Shown in pieces: positions 7,407-15,686 of a stretch of DNA of 64,000 bases (position 1 is the first letter of the stretch; the number at the start of each line of letters is the position of its first letter). Source of the DNA: Shewanella sp. GD04112 (GTDB lineage Bacteria; Pseudomonadota; Gammaproteobacteria; Enterobacterales; Shewanellaceae); assembly GCF_029835735.1 (NCBI RefSeq), contig NZ_JAOEAL010000001.1, positions 930,001 to 994,000 on the forward strand, in the 5' to 3' direction. The notes under the pieces were generated by a model. That model saw nothing but the letters and a program-made list of their open reading frames with translations. It had not been told where the DNA came from and made no database searches. The position numbers and the translations under genes are program-made.

Positions 7407-8954
7407 ATGACTATGACATCTAATTTCAAGCCTATCGCAGTTGCAGTCGCTTTTGCATTGTTACTTAGTAGTTGTGCTGTTACACAATCAGTCGAAAATA
7501 ATAAAGAAACAGTCATTGGTTGTGCGATTGGTACTGGTTTAGGTGCATTAATTGGTAACTACTTAGGTGGTAAGAAGGGGATGGCTTATGGTGCAGCCGC
7601 AGGGGCTGCAATTGGGTGCACAGTTGGTTACGATTTTCAAAAGAAACGTGAAGCACTGGAAGCATTAGCTAAAACTGAAAATCTTGATATTCAATTTACT
7701 TCAATCAGCACATCAGTTAATGCTGATAATCAACAAAAAAATCTATTGATTAGTGCTAACAACACAACTATGTCTAAGGAGGAACAGGAAAAATATGCTG
7801 ATTATCAAGTTGTGGGTATGGCTGCAACTATTTCTAGTACAGATGAAATGATGTTTAACTCTGGCTCTGCTGAGGCGACAACCAAAGCAAGGCAAAAATT
7901 GCAAAAACTGGCAGCAATTTATAAAGATTCTCAGCAGAATATCCTGATTACTGGTCACACTGATTCAAGTGGGAGTGAATCATTAAATCAGGCGCTAAGT
8001 GAGGCGAGGGCTCGTTATGTTGCTACCCTTTTTCATCAGGCGGGTATCCCAACAGAAAGATTATTTTTCCAAGGTGCGGGGGAATCGCAACCTGTCGCGG
8101 CCAATACATTAGAAGAGGGTAAGGCTAAAAATCGCCGAGTAGAAATTGTGGAGATTGATGGTAAGCCAGATCAGTTGTTGGCTTATTCTAATAAACAGAA
8201 AACCAACCTTAGTTATTTATCACGTCGTTCTCAGGATAAGGTTGCTACGGTTAAACCGAGTGAAACCTCTCCTAAATCTCCAGTAGTTGTAAGCGAAGAC
8301 AACTCACAGATAATGATGACCCAATCTGAGATAGGGAAATTAGTTAAACCATCACATCAGCAAAAGGCTTTAGTTGATTTTGGTGGTGAGAAAATGACAG
8401 ATCCTTCAACCAATTTTGTTCAATTGGTCGGGGTAAAAAAAGAGAGTGGTTTTGCATTATTTAGTAATGCATACGCATCAGAAATATCGAGTCTCAACTG
8501 TGCTGTTGAAGGACCAAGAGTGGATGGTGAAGTAAAGAGCTTAGCCACTGGAGAAAGGTATAATCGTCAAGATTACAATACTGCTGATTATCTACCAGGA
8601 ATGAACGGCACTGTTTGGGTTAATAAAGTAAATGGTCATTATATTGGTTTAGCCCCTGTTGCTGTCATTAAAGATAGCGGCACGGCAGTTTCTGCTCCAA
8701 CAGTAAATATTTGGAAAAACTATAAGGGAGCGAGCAAAGAATTACCTAGTTATCAGTTATCAAGCCATGTTGAGACTTACTATGGAGATAGAGGGTTGCT
8801 ATACCGGATTTTTACTACAGATAAAGAGTCTCCTGTGCGTTGTATGGATGTGGTAATGCCGATTGACAGGTCTACTACAGCAATCACAGGTAAGTTATAT
8901 TATGAAAAAAATAAGACCATATATGAAGCAGGTTTTGAACCTAAATTATTATAA
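7407..8954 (+). CDS. OmpA-domain lipoprotein with glycine zipper and unknown C-terminal domain
   Basis: A 515-residue exported protein and first gene of an AT-rich operon. Residues 1-23 form a lipoprotein signal with lipobox LSSC (Cys23). Residues 37-75 are a glycine-zipper segment (many G/A with GxxxG spacing), typical of outer-membrane or membrane-inserting lipoproteins. Residues 146-250 are an OmpA-like peptidoglycan-binding domain with TGHTDSSGS and KNRRVEI, the Asp and Arg positions that hold diaminopimelate. Residues 260-515 match nothing I recognise; they hold a second hydrophobic patch near 350 (FALFSNAYASE) and a Cys pair far apart (LNCAVEG and VRCMDVV) that could form a disulfide. 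The ATG at 7407 is preceded by AAAGAG. The combination suggests an outer-membrane anchor to the wall; its role in the operon is inference. Confidence 0.85.
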   Translation: MTMTSNFKPIAVAVAFALLLSSCAVTQSVENNKETVIGCAIGTGLGALIGNYLGGKKGMAYGAAAGAAIGCTVGYDFQKKREALEALAKTENLDIQFTSISTSVNADNQQKNLLISANNTTMSKEEQEKYADYQVVGMAATISSTDEMMFNSGSAEATTKARQKLQKLAAIYKDSQQNILITGHTDSSGSESLNQALSEARARYVATLFHQAGIPTERLFFQGAGESQPVAANTLEEGKAKNRRVEIVEIDGKPDQLLAYSNKQKTNLSYLSRRSQDKVATVKPSETSPKSPVVVSEDNSQIMMTQSEIGKLVKPSHQQKALVDFGGEKMTDPSTNFVQLVGVKKESGFALFSNAYASEISSLNCAVEGPRVDGEVKSLATGERYNRQDYNTADYLPGMNGTVWVNKVNGHYIGLAPVAVIKDSGTAVSAPTVNIWKNYKGASKELPSYQLSSHVETYYGDRGLLYRIFTTDKESPVRCMDVVMPIDRSTTAITGKLYYEKNKTIYEAGFEPKLL

Positions 8955-8976
8955 AAAATACGCTTAGGAGTAGAAA

Positions 8977-10575
8977 ATGGATTTTATATCAATGCTGTTG
9001 AACGAGTATCGTACACTTGTCGTGTTGCTACTTTCTATGATGGCGTTAATCGTGATTATTACGGTTTGGTGGGAGCAAGTAAGTTTTTGGTGGCTTAATA
9101 CTTGGTATGCATTTCCGTTAATCGGTAAGGAAAGTCGCTTAGCTAAAGATTATGAAACTCAGGTTAAAAATCATGATAAAGAGTGGCTTAATAGTGAGGT
9201 CGCATTATGTGCCGATTTTGCTGCTCACTATGAAAAAGTCAATAAAGATGAAGAGCTTTTTAGTAAGAGTCAGGATTACTTAGGTAAAGTGACTGAAAAT
9301 GGACGTAATAATCTCCATATATTGGGTTGGATACTGATTGCTGCTTTAGTCTTCGTTGAAGCAATGGGGTTTAGTTATGTTCTTTCTGGTTTTACTATTC
9401 CAGGGGCTTCTGAAAAGCTACAACAGCAAGGTGCTATTGGTATAGCTTTTATTATTTCAGTTTTACTTGTTGGTTTAACGCATTTTACTGGGCATGAATT
9501 ACACGCTAATTCGTTAATAATAAAAGCTAAAGTATGGTGGAAAAATGCGAAAAATCGAGATAAAACTACATCTGAACTAGCTCCCAATACCCGAATTAAT
9601 TTAGATAAAACCTTTGAAGATGATGATGAACCTCAGTACAAACAACTCATCAGTCGAATTTCAACTAATGCAGAAGTAAAACCACGCTATTTGATTACAA
9701 CAATCACCGTGATTGCGATTATAGTGATAGCAGTATTAGCGACTTATGTACGTGGTCAAGTTTTAGAAAAAATGCATATAGATGAAGTGAATATCAAACA
9801 GTCTGGTGTAGTTTTTCAAGAGCAAGACCCTTATGCTGAAGCTCCTCCCGCTATATTGGTTCAAGAAGCAAAAAATGCAGTTGATAAAGCTGGTGATGAT
9901 GTTTGGGAGCGTGAGCAAAAAGGAGGCTGGGGGACATTTATATTTTTAGCATTCTTATTTATTCTTCTGCAAATTTTTGGAATTTTAATTGGCTTTAAAA
10001 CAGGTTTTGCAGGCAAGCATTCGAAAGATGCTCGTAAAGAAATTGGTAACTTTAAGAGTGAACGTGAGTTTAAAACTCATTATTCTCGTTTAAAGCAGCA
10101 GGTTGCACGTGTAGCGCAGAAACGCCTAACTAATTTGCAACAACGAATGAACCAAAAAGCCGAAGTAAATTGTCAAGATCCAAAGGTGTTAGAGATGCTT
10201 GAGGGGTGCGGACGTCGTTCATTTCTTAATTATATGGATGACTTAGGTAATGCTGAGAATAAATATACACAATCCGCACGTTTACGTGAACATCAAGGAA
10301 TCCATAACCCGCAAGAAACAATTCGTCCAACAGTTGTTACAGCTAACAAAGTGGCTAATCTAGAAACACCAGAGTCAATGGAGGCAAGATTACAAGCCGA
10401 AATTCTTGCAGAGATTAATGCTAAAAAAGCCGCGAAAATAGAGACTCCTGAGCAGGTAGAACAACGTATTCGACAGGAGTTACTGGCTGAAATCGCTCAG
10501 CAAAAAAAGGTGGCTGAAACTGAAGAACAAATGCGAGAGCGCTTACGAAAAGAACTGCTTGGAGAATTAAGCTGA
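8977..10575 (+). CDS. Five-helix membrane protein with repeated cytoplasmic tail, unknown function
   Basis: A 532-residue protein I do not recognise. Hydrophobic helices lie near residues 13-31, 115-136, 152-170, 238-257 and 318-340. The basic stretch after the last helix suggests that the C-terminal 190 residues are cytoplasmic, which would put a roughly 60-residue loop (258-317) in the periplasm. The tail is highly charged and alpha-helical, and ends in three imperfect repeats (463-488, 489-513, 514-532) of the type ETPEQVEQRIRQELLAEI, a likely coiled coil. The start follows AGGAG by 7 bases and lies 22 bases after the lipoprotein gene. Its stop overlaps the next ATG (TGATG). Codon use is AT-rich like its neighbours. 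It does not look like MotA/ExbB: helix order and loop sizes differ and there is no matching partner. Confidence 0.8.
   Translation: MDFISMLLNEYRTLVVLLLSMMALIVIITVWWEQVSFWWLNTWYAFPLIGKESRLAKDYETQVKNHDKEWLNSEVALCADFAAHYEKVNKDEELFSKSQDYLGKVTENGRNNLHILGWILIAALVFVEAMGFSYVLSGFTIPGASEKLQQQGAIGIAFIISVLLVGLTHFTGHELHANSLIIKAKVWWKNAKNRDKTTSELAPNTRINLDKTFEDDDEPQYKQLISRISTNAEVKPRYLITTITVIAIIVIAVLATYVRGQVLEKMHIDEVNIKQSGVVFQEQDPYAEAPPAILVQEAKNAVDKAGDDVWEREQKGGWGTFIFLAFLFILLQIFGILIGFKTGFAGKHSKDARKEIGNFKSEREFKTHYSRLKQQVARVAQKRLTNLQQRMNQKAEVNCQDPKVLEMLEGCGRRSFLNYMDDLGNAENKYTQSARLREHQGIHNPQETIRPTVVTANKVANLETPESMEARLQAEILAEINAKKAAKIETPEQVEQRIRQELLAEIAQQKKVAETEEQMRERLRKELLGELS
10363..10572 (+). repeat. Three in-gene repeats encoding a coiled-coil tail
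   Basis: The last 70 codons of the membrane-protein gene encode three related units beginning ETPES, ETPEQ and ETEEQ, each continuing with a pattern like RxRxELLxEI. The units are about 26, 25 and 19 residues long. They differ at the DNA level, so the duplication is old or kept under protein-level selection. Confidence 0.75.
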
Positions 10576-11432
10576 TGCCTCGAATAACAAAACTCTCTAA
10601 GTATGTACTTCGTGGCTTGTTTGGTACGATTGCCATAGTATCAGGGTGCTTGCCTGTTATTGCGGGTGAAAGAAATGATATTATAAGTTGTTACGATTTT
10701 GCGAAAATCGAGCCATCAACAGCTAAGGTTGTTTCTGGTCGACATTTATTTGTTGCTATTGATGGTACGTTTTCACCAGATATAAATATTAAAAAGTTGG
10801 TGCATGAAAAAGTGCATCGCTTTTTGCAGCCTGGTGATAAAATCACCATCATTAGCTTCAGTGCCTATGTAAAAGATTTTTATACTGATGTTTTATTTAG
10901 TGGAAGATTAGACACTGATATAGAACAAAGGGATGATGTTTCTAAAAAGAGCTTGATGACCTTTGATAGTTGTATGGTTAAACAGGCTCAGTTTGTTAGG
11001 GCTAAAGTAGATGCTCATATAAAGCATGCTTTTAAACCCAATGATTCTGATGTACCTAAAACAGAAATACTCACCAATTTATCCCAAGTTATTGCACCGC
11101 AAATAGCAGCAAACCAAGGCGAGCGGCGGGTACTTCTGTTGGTTTCTGATATGGTTGAAAATTCAGATATCACGAGTTTTTACAGTAAGAGTGCAGTGAA
11201 AGTCATAATACCAGAACAAGAAATGCAGAGAGTCCAAAAAACGGAAACGTTAAGCGATTTTAAGCAAGCTGATGTTTACGTATTAGGGGCTGGTTGGGTT
11301 CCTGCTACGTCAAAAGGATTTAGAGGTAGTCAGGTCATGATCCCGCTGAAACAGTTTTGGCAACAATACTTCGAGGCATCTAATGCTCATTTAAAGGAGT
11401 TTGGCCAACCTGTTTTAGTCAGTGATATGTAA
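10575..11432 (+). CDS. Exported von Willebrand factor A-like protein
   Basis: A 285-residue protein and last gene of the AT-rich operon. It begins with a signal sequence (hydrophobic 11-30). VSGC at 22-25 fits a lipobox, though cleavage by signal peptidase I after VIAG is also possible. The body resembles a von Willebrand A domain: strand HLFVAIDGTFS gives DxTxS (residues 63-67) in the MIDAS position, ITIISFS is the next core strand, and LLLVSDMVENSD (188-198) fits the later metal-site strand. The start overlaps the stop of the preceding gene by one base, so the two products are probably made in step. A terminator follows at 11446-11464. vWA domains usually act as metal-dependent protein-binding modules, so a scaffold or clamp role on a periplasmic partner is plausible but not shown. 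Confidence 0.78.
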   Translation: MPRITKLSKYVLRGLFGTIAIVSGCLPVIAGERNDIISCYDFAKIEPSTAKVVSGRHLFVAIDGTFSPDINIKKLVHEKVHRFLQPGDKITIISFSAYVKDFYTDVLFSGRLDTDIEQRDDVSKKSLMTFDSCMVKQAQFVRAKVDAHIKHAFKPNDSDVPKTEILTNLSQVIAPQIAANQGERRVLLLVSDMVENSDITSFYSKSAVKVIIPEQEMQRVQKTETLSDFKQADVYVLGAGWVPATSKGFRGSQVMIPLKQFWQQYFEASNAHLKEFGQPVLVSDM

Positions 11433-11445
11433 TAAGCAATAAAAA

Positions 11446-11470
11446 AGCCAGACTGAGTCTGGCTTTCGTT
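11446..11470. terminator. Bidirectional terminator between the vWA operon and putA
   Basis: AGCCAGAC (11446-11453) pairs with GTCTGGCT (11457-11464), with A-run before and T-rich tail after. It separates two convergent genes. Confidence 0.85.
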
Positions 11471-11490
11471 TATCAATAAGTCGTTAGGAC

Positions 11491-14400
11491 TTAGGCGTCG
11501 CTATCACCCAGTGACAACAGGGTCGCGTTACCACCGATAGCGGTGATGTTATTAGTGCGAGTCTTTTCAGTCACGAAGCGAGTTAAGTAGTGTGGACCAC
11601 CCGCTTTTGGACCTGTGCCCGACAGACCTTGGCCGCCGAAAGGCTGTACGCCAACGACTGCGCCGATTTGGTTGCGGTTGATGTACACGTTACCTACGTT
11701 CACTTTATCCGCCACTTCGAGGGCATGACCTTCGTTACGGCTGTGGATACCTAAAGTTAAGCCAAAACCTGTGCTGTTGATTTCATCGATCACATGGGCA
11801 AGTTCAGATGCCTTGTAACGGATCACGTGCAGGATTGGACCAAAGTGTTCTTTTTCAAGCACTTTGATTGAATCAATTTCAACGGCGGTTGGTGACACAA
11901 AGTGACCATTCTCGGTACCCGCTGGCAGAGACATTTGCTTGATTAACTTACCCACTTGCTTGATGTGGTCGATATGGGCGTCAAGGTTCGCCTTCGCAGT
12001 CGCATCGATAACTGGGCCTACGTCAGTTTTCACTGAACTTGGATTGCCAATCACTAACTCATCCATCGCACCTTGGAGTACATCGATAACGCGGTCTGCA
12101 ATATCTTCCTGTAGGAAGAGTACACGTAAAGCTGAGCAGCGTTGACCCGCACTGGTGAAGGATGAAGACACTACATCGTTAACCACTTGTTCTGGCTGAG
12201 AAGTAGAGTCAACCACCATAGCGTTTTGACCACCAGTTTCGGCGATTAATGGAATGATTGCGCCTTCACGGTTTGCCAGAGTGCGGTTGATGAGTTTGGC
12301 TGTGCCAGTTGAACCGGTAAAGCATACGCCGCCGATGCGCTCATCAGCCGTCAGTGCGTTACCTACGGTAGCGCCAGTGCCGGGTAGATATTGCAGCACG
12401 TCCGTTGGAATACCCGCTTGGTGTGCTAACTGCACTGCGCGGTAACCAATGATAGAGGTTTGCTCTGCAGGTTTAGCCACAACAGTGTTACCTGCTGCTA
12501 GGGCTGCCGATACTTGGCCTAAGAAGATAGCCAATGGGAAGTTCCATGGGCTGATACACACGAACACACCGCGACCTTGGAGGAAGAGTTCGTTTAATTC
12601 ACCCGTTGGGCCAGGGAGCAGCTCAGGTTTTGACATCAGCTTCTTAGCTTGCACCGCGTAATAGCGGCAGAAGTCTACGGCTTCACGCACTTCGTCGATA
12701 CCGTCTTGAATGCTCTTGCCCGCTTCACGGGTACACAGAGCAATCAGTTCTTCGCGGTTTTCTTCTAATAGATCCGCCAGCTTTTGCAGGGCAGAGGCGC
12801 GCACTTCAACTGGAGTACGAGTCCAAGTTGCAAAGGCCGCATCGGCAGAGGCGACAGCTTGTTCGATAGCCGCTTTGTCAGCAAAGGCCACTTGACCCAC
12901 AGTTTGAGTGGTATCGAATGGGCTCACCACGGTTTTGTGCTCGCCAGTTAAGGTTTGACCATTAACCAGAGGGCCCGCTTGCCACTGCGTCGATTTGAAT
13001 TTGTCTAAGGCCGCGAAGAATGGCTCTGCTTCTGAAATGATGTTCATATTGAGTCCCTTGGAATTTTTGCGATCGCTACCGAAGATGTCGGTAGGTAAAA
13101 CGATTTTGTTGTTAGCCAGGGTTTTGTAGCCTGTCAGGGTTTTCAGTGGGTGAACCACTAAAGACTCGATAGGGGTTTTCGGGTCGACCAGCTTGTGTAC
13201 GAACGAGGTGTTCGCACCGTTTTCCAGTAGGCGACGCACTAAGTAGGGCAGTAGATCTTTATGGGCACCGATAGGGGCGTAGATACGTACCGCTTTCGCG
13301 CCAGCTTCCGACAGAATAGTGTCGTACAGCTCTTGTCCCATACCGTGTAGGCGTTGGAATTCGTGGTTACGATCGCCAGCCATATCAGAAATCGCCGCCA
13401 CGGTTTGCGCGTTGTGGCTGGCAAATTGTGGGTAAATCGCGCCGCGGGTGGCGTCAGATAACAGGTAACGCGCACAGGCTAAGTAAGATACGTCGGTACC
13501 TGCTTTGCGGGTGTAGAGTGGGTATGCGGCTTCACCAGCTTGTTGTGCCCATTTCAGCTCGCTGTCCCAGTAGGCGCCTTTCACTAAGCGAACCGGAATT
13601 TCATCGCCTTGCTCTTTCGCTAGGCGGGTTAACCATACCAGTACTGGCAGGGCGCGCTTAGAGTAAGCTTGCACCACGATACCGAGTAAGCCCCAACCCT
13701 TAGTGGCGTCAGAATTAAACAGTTTTTGGAACAGTTTGAGTGAAAGCTCGAGGCGGTCAACTTCTTCAGCGTCGATAGAAATACCGATATTTAAGCCACG
13801 GGCTAACTTAATTAAGCGAATAACTGTGTCATACAGCTCGGTCAGTACACGGTCTTCGTTAGCGACTTCGTAACGTGGGTGCAGTGCCGACAGCTTGATA
13901 GAAATCGTTGGGCGTGGTGATTCGTTTTCGTTATAGCTTTGCGCGCCTAACTCGGTAATCGCATTGGCATAATCGTTAAAGTATTTTTCGGCATCTTTAC
14001 GCGTCAGCGCGGCTTCACCCAGCATATCGTAGGAATGGGTGTAACCTAATTTACGCTTGTCTTCGCTGTTCTTGAGCGCTTCTTTCATGGTGCGGCCGAG
14101 AACGAACTGCTTACCCATGATCTTCATCGCCGCCATCATGGCTTGGCGGATCACAGGCTCACCTAAACGATTCACTAAACGGCTTAACAGGTTGCTTGGC
14201 GTACCATCGATTTTTTTATCGAGTTTGACGATTTTGCCAGTGAGCATTAGGCCCCAAGTGGAGGCGTTAACCAGTACCGAATCGCTCTTGCTTAAGTGTT
14301 CATCCCATTTCGCGCCTGAGAGTTTATCTTCAATCAAGGCGTCGGCGGTGGCCGCATCGGGAATACGCAGCAGGGCTTCGGCTAAACACATCAGGATAAT

Positions 14401-14670
14401 CCCTTCCTGTGTTTCTAAGCTGTATTGCTGCAAGAAGGCGTCGATGCCAACCATTAAACCTTTCTTATCGAATTGACGAACTTTGTTGACCAGTTCGTGG
14501 GCACGACGAGTGACGCGCTCGATGGCTTCATCACTGGAGGGCACTAGTTTGATTAGCTCTGACAAGTATTGTTCTTCATCGACAATGTAGTTGTCGGTGA
14601 CGGCTTTGAACAGTTCGTCGAGATTGGCAGAATCGTAGCGGCCTGCCAGCACTTCACTCGCTTTGAACAT
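11491..14670 (-). CDS. putA: Bifunctional proline dehydrogenase / glutamate-semialdehyde dehydrogenase
   Basis: Oxidises proline to glutamate in two steps: FAD-dependent proline dehydrogenase (about residues 150-460) passes electrons to quinone, and the NAD-dependent P5C dehydrogenase (about 560-1030) makes glutamate. The second domain shows the catalytic Cys in SAGQRCSALRV and the general-base Glu in IAETGGQNAM. At 1059 residues this is the short form: it begins directly with MFKASEVLAGRYDS and has no N-terminal ribbon-helix-helix domain, so unlike E. coli PutA it should not repress its own gene. I prefer the ATG at 14670 because GGAAG lies 8 bases upstream; an in-frame ATG at 14685 adds five residues. 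A TTGTATACAA palindrome upstream may bind a separate regulator. No putP is seen here. Confidence 0.94.
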   Translation of the reverse strand: MFKASEVLAGRYDSANLDELFKAVTDNYIVDEEQYLSELIKLVPSSDEAIERVTRRAHELVNKVRQFDKKGLMVGIDAFLQQYSLETQEGIILMCLAEALLRIPDAATADALIEDKLSGAKWDEHLSKSDSVLVNASTWGLMLTGKIVKLDKKIDGTPSNLLSRLVNRLGEPVIRQAMMAAMKIMGKQFVLGRTMKEALKNSEDKRKLGYTHSYDMLGEAALTRKDAEKYFNDYANAITELGAQSYNENESPRPTISIKLSALHPRYEVANEDRVLTELYDTVIRLIKLARGLNIGISIDAEEVDRLELSLKLFQKLFNSDATKGWGLLGIVVQAYSKRALPVLVWLTRLAKEQGDEIPVRLVKGAYWDSELKWAQQAGEAAYPLYTRKAGTDVSYLACARYLLSDATRGAIYPQFASHNAQTVAAISDMAGDRNHEFQRLHGMGQELYDTILSEAGAKAVRIYAPIGAHKDLLPYLVRRLLENGANTSFVHKLVDPKTPIESLVVHPLKTLTGYKTLANNKIVLPTDIFGSDRKNSKGLNMNIISEAEPFFAALDKFKSTQWQAGPLVNGQTLTGEHKTVVSPFDTTQTVGQVAFADKAAIEQAVASADAAFATWTRTPVEVRASALQKLADLLEENREELIALCTREAGKSIQDGIDEVREAVDFCRYYAVQAKKLMSKPELLPGPTGELNELFLQGRGVFVCISPWNFPLAIFLGQVSAALAAGNTVVAKPAEQTSIIGYRAVQLAHQAGIPTDVLQYLPGTGATVGNALTADERIGGVCFTGSTGTAKLINRTLANREGAIIPLIAETGGQNAMVVDSTSQPEQVVNDVVSSSFTSAGQRCSALRVLFLQEDIADRVIDVLQGAMDELVIGNPSSVKTDVGPVIDATAKANLDAHIDHIKQVGKLIKQMSLPAGTENGHFVSPTAVEIDSIKVLEKEHFGPILHVIRYKASELAHVIDEINSTGFGLTLGIHSRNEGHALEVADKVNVGNVYINRNQIGAVVGVQPFGGQGLSGTGPKAGGPHYLTRFVTEKTRTNNITAIGGNATLLSLGDSDA

Positions 14671-14753
14671 AGTAATCGCTTCCATCTTGGCCAGTTGTTT
14701 TCGGCTCTATTGTTGAAACAAAAATGGGGGGCGCGAAACGCATTTGATATTTT

Positions 14754-14763
14754 GTATACAATA
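14754..14763. promoter_or_regulatory. Palindrome TTGTATACAA upstream of putA
   Basis: A perfect 10-base palindrome, about 84 bases upstream of the preferred putA start. It resembles sites used by GntR-type and similar dimeric repressors. Binding protein unknown. Confidence 0.4.
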
Positions 14764-14882
14764 TGAAGCTTTGCGCGCGCAGATTATACAACCAAAATGT
14801 GACGGACAACACTATAGCGTGAAAGAATGTGAAGATTGTTTGATTAGCTTGTTACGCGCCAGATGTAACGCTCAATTGACAA

Positions 14883-14913
14883 AAAAGCCAGTGTTTGAAA
14901 ACACTGGCTTTTG
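14883..14913 (-). terminator. Terminator after the SH3-domain gene
   Basis: AAAGCCAGTGTTT (14884-14896) pairs with AAACACTGGCTTT (14899-14911); on the minus strand it ends in a run of six Ts. It lies 30 bases after the stop of the gene at 14944. Confidence 0.9.
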
Positions 14914-14943
14914 ATTTTACTTTCAGCAGATTCGCGTAAAAAT

Positions 14944-15522
14944 TTACATCCAACGCTTTTTATTGCGGCGCTGCGGTCTTGGCAGATACACCAAAATCAC
15001 TCCCACCACTAAACCGGCTGCGGCTATCAAACCACCTTCACGCCATAGGGCAAATTGTGCTTCCTGAGCGCTGCGATCCACGGCCACTTTTAAACTGTCA
15101 CGCTCTTGAGTGGTTTTGTTAAGCATAGCTTCGGCTTCGGTCAGCTTGGCTTTAAGTTCGGCCACTTCATCGGCATGGTTATCGGTTGAGCTCATCACTT
15201 CGTCCAGTTTAGCTTTGGCTTCAGCCAGTTCACTGGTGAGTGACGATACTTGCTCGCGAAAACTGGTGGTAGAACTAATCATGTTAGTTGGTACCCAACC
15301 TTCGCGTCCCTTGTGGTCGACAATTTTGGAGTAATCGCCTTGGGTTTCGCCCAATAAGGTAATAGGTTGTCCCGCTTCAATCGAGCCTAAGATACGATAG
15401 TCTGTACTCGGACCATTGAGAATATAAAGAAACACGTTGTCCGAGATATAACGGGGTTGGCCTTCGGCCAGCAGGTTGGGGGAGAGTAACATCATTCCCA
15501 CCAGAGTCAGCATTCTTAACAC
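14944..15522 (-). CDS. SH3b-domain membrane protein, TIGR04211/YgiM family
   Basis: A 192-residue envelope protein. It has an N-terminal signal sequence (residues 1-19), a bacterial SH3 domain (about 22-85, with DNVFLYILNGPSTDYRILG and GREGWVPTNMI), a coiled coil (about 90-150) and a C-terminal membrane helix (about 160-180) followed by a basic tail ending RRNKKRWM. This order is that of the TIGR04211/YgiM family. SH3b domains often bind cell-wall peptide or protein partners; no activity is established for this family that I can name. Here it lies downstream of pit in the same orientation, with a 164-base gap that contains a strong hairpin, so it is probably transcribed separately. Confidence 0.85.
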   Translation of the reverse strand: MLRMLTLVGMMLLSPNLLAEGQPRYISDNVFLYILNGPSTDYRILGSIEAGQPITLLGETQGDYSKIVDHKGREGWVPTNMISSTTSFREQVSSLTSELAEAKAKLDEVMSSTDNHADEVAELKAKLTEAEAMLNKTTQERDSLKVAVDRSAQEAQFALWREGGLIAAAGLVVGVILVYLPRPQRRNKKRWM

Positions 15523-15583
15523 TTTTGTATTCTCATCAACGAAATAGTGACCACATGCTAGGGATTTGAGGCCTGCAATGCAA

Positions 15584-15606
15584 GAGGGAAGTCATAGACT
15601 TCCCTC
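15584..15606. terminator. Strong hairpin downstream of pit
   Basis: GAGGGAAGTC pairs with GACTTCCCTC around a 3-base loop. It lies between the end of pit and the start of the SH3 gene. The T-run on the minus strand is poor, so it may be a processing or Rho-assisted end. Confidence 0.55.
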
Positions 15607-15686
15607 AACTTTGCCGCATCCATGCTAGCGATTCCTGTGTGTTTGTGCGTTTCTACGGCAAGCTTGCCATAGTCACCTTGGGCTTC

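Noticed and set aside
7407..11432. Zorya-type defence system, because of the OmpA domain beside a membrane protein
   Set aside because: No MotA-like helix pattern, no helicase or nuclease, and the OmpA domain is on a lipoprotein, not a MotB-like inner-membrane protein.
6042..11432. Prophage or integrative element remnant
   Set aside because: The excisionase-like gene is alone; no integrase, attachment repeats or phage structural genes are visible.
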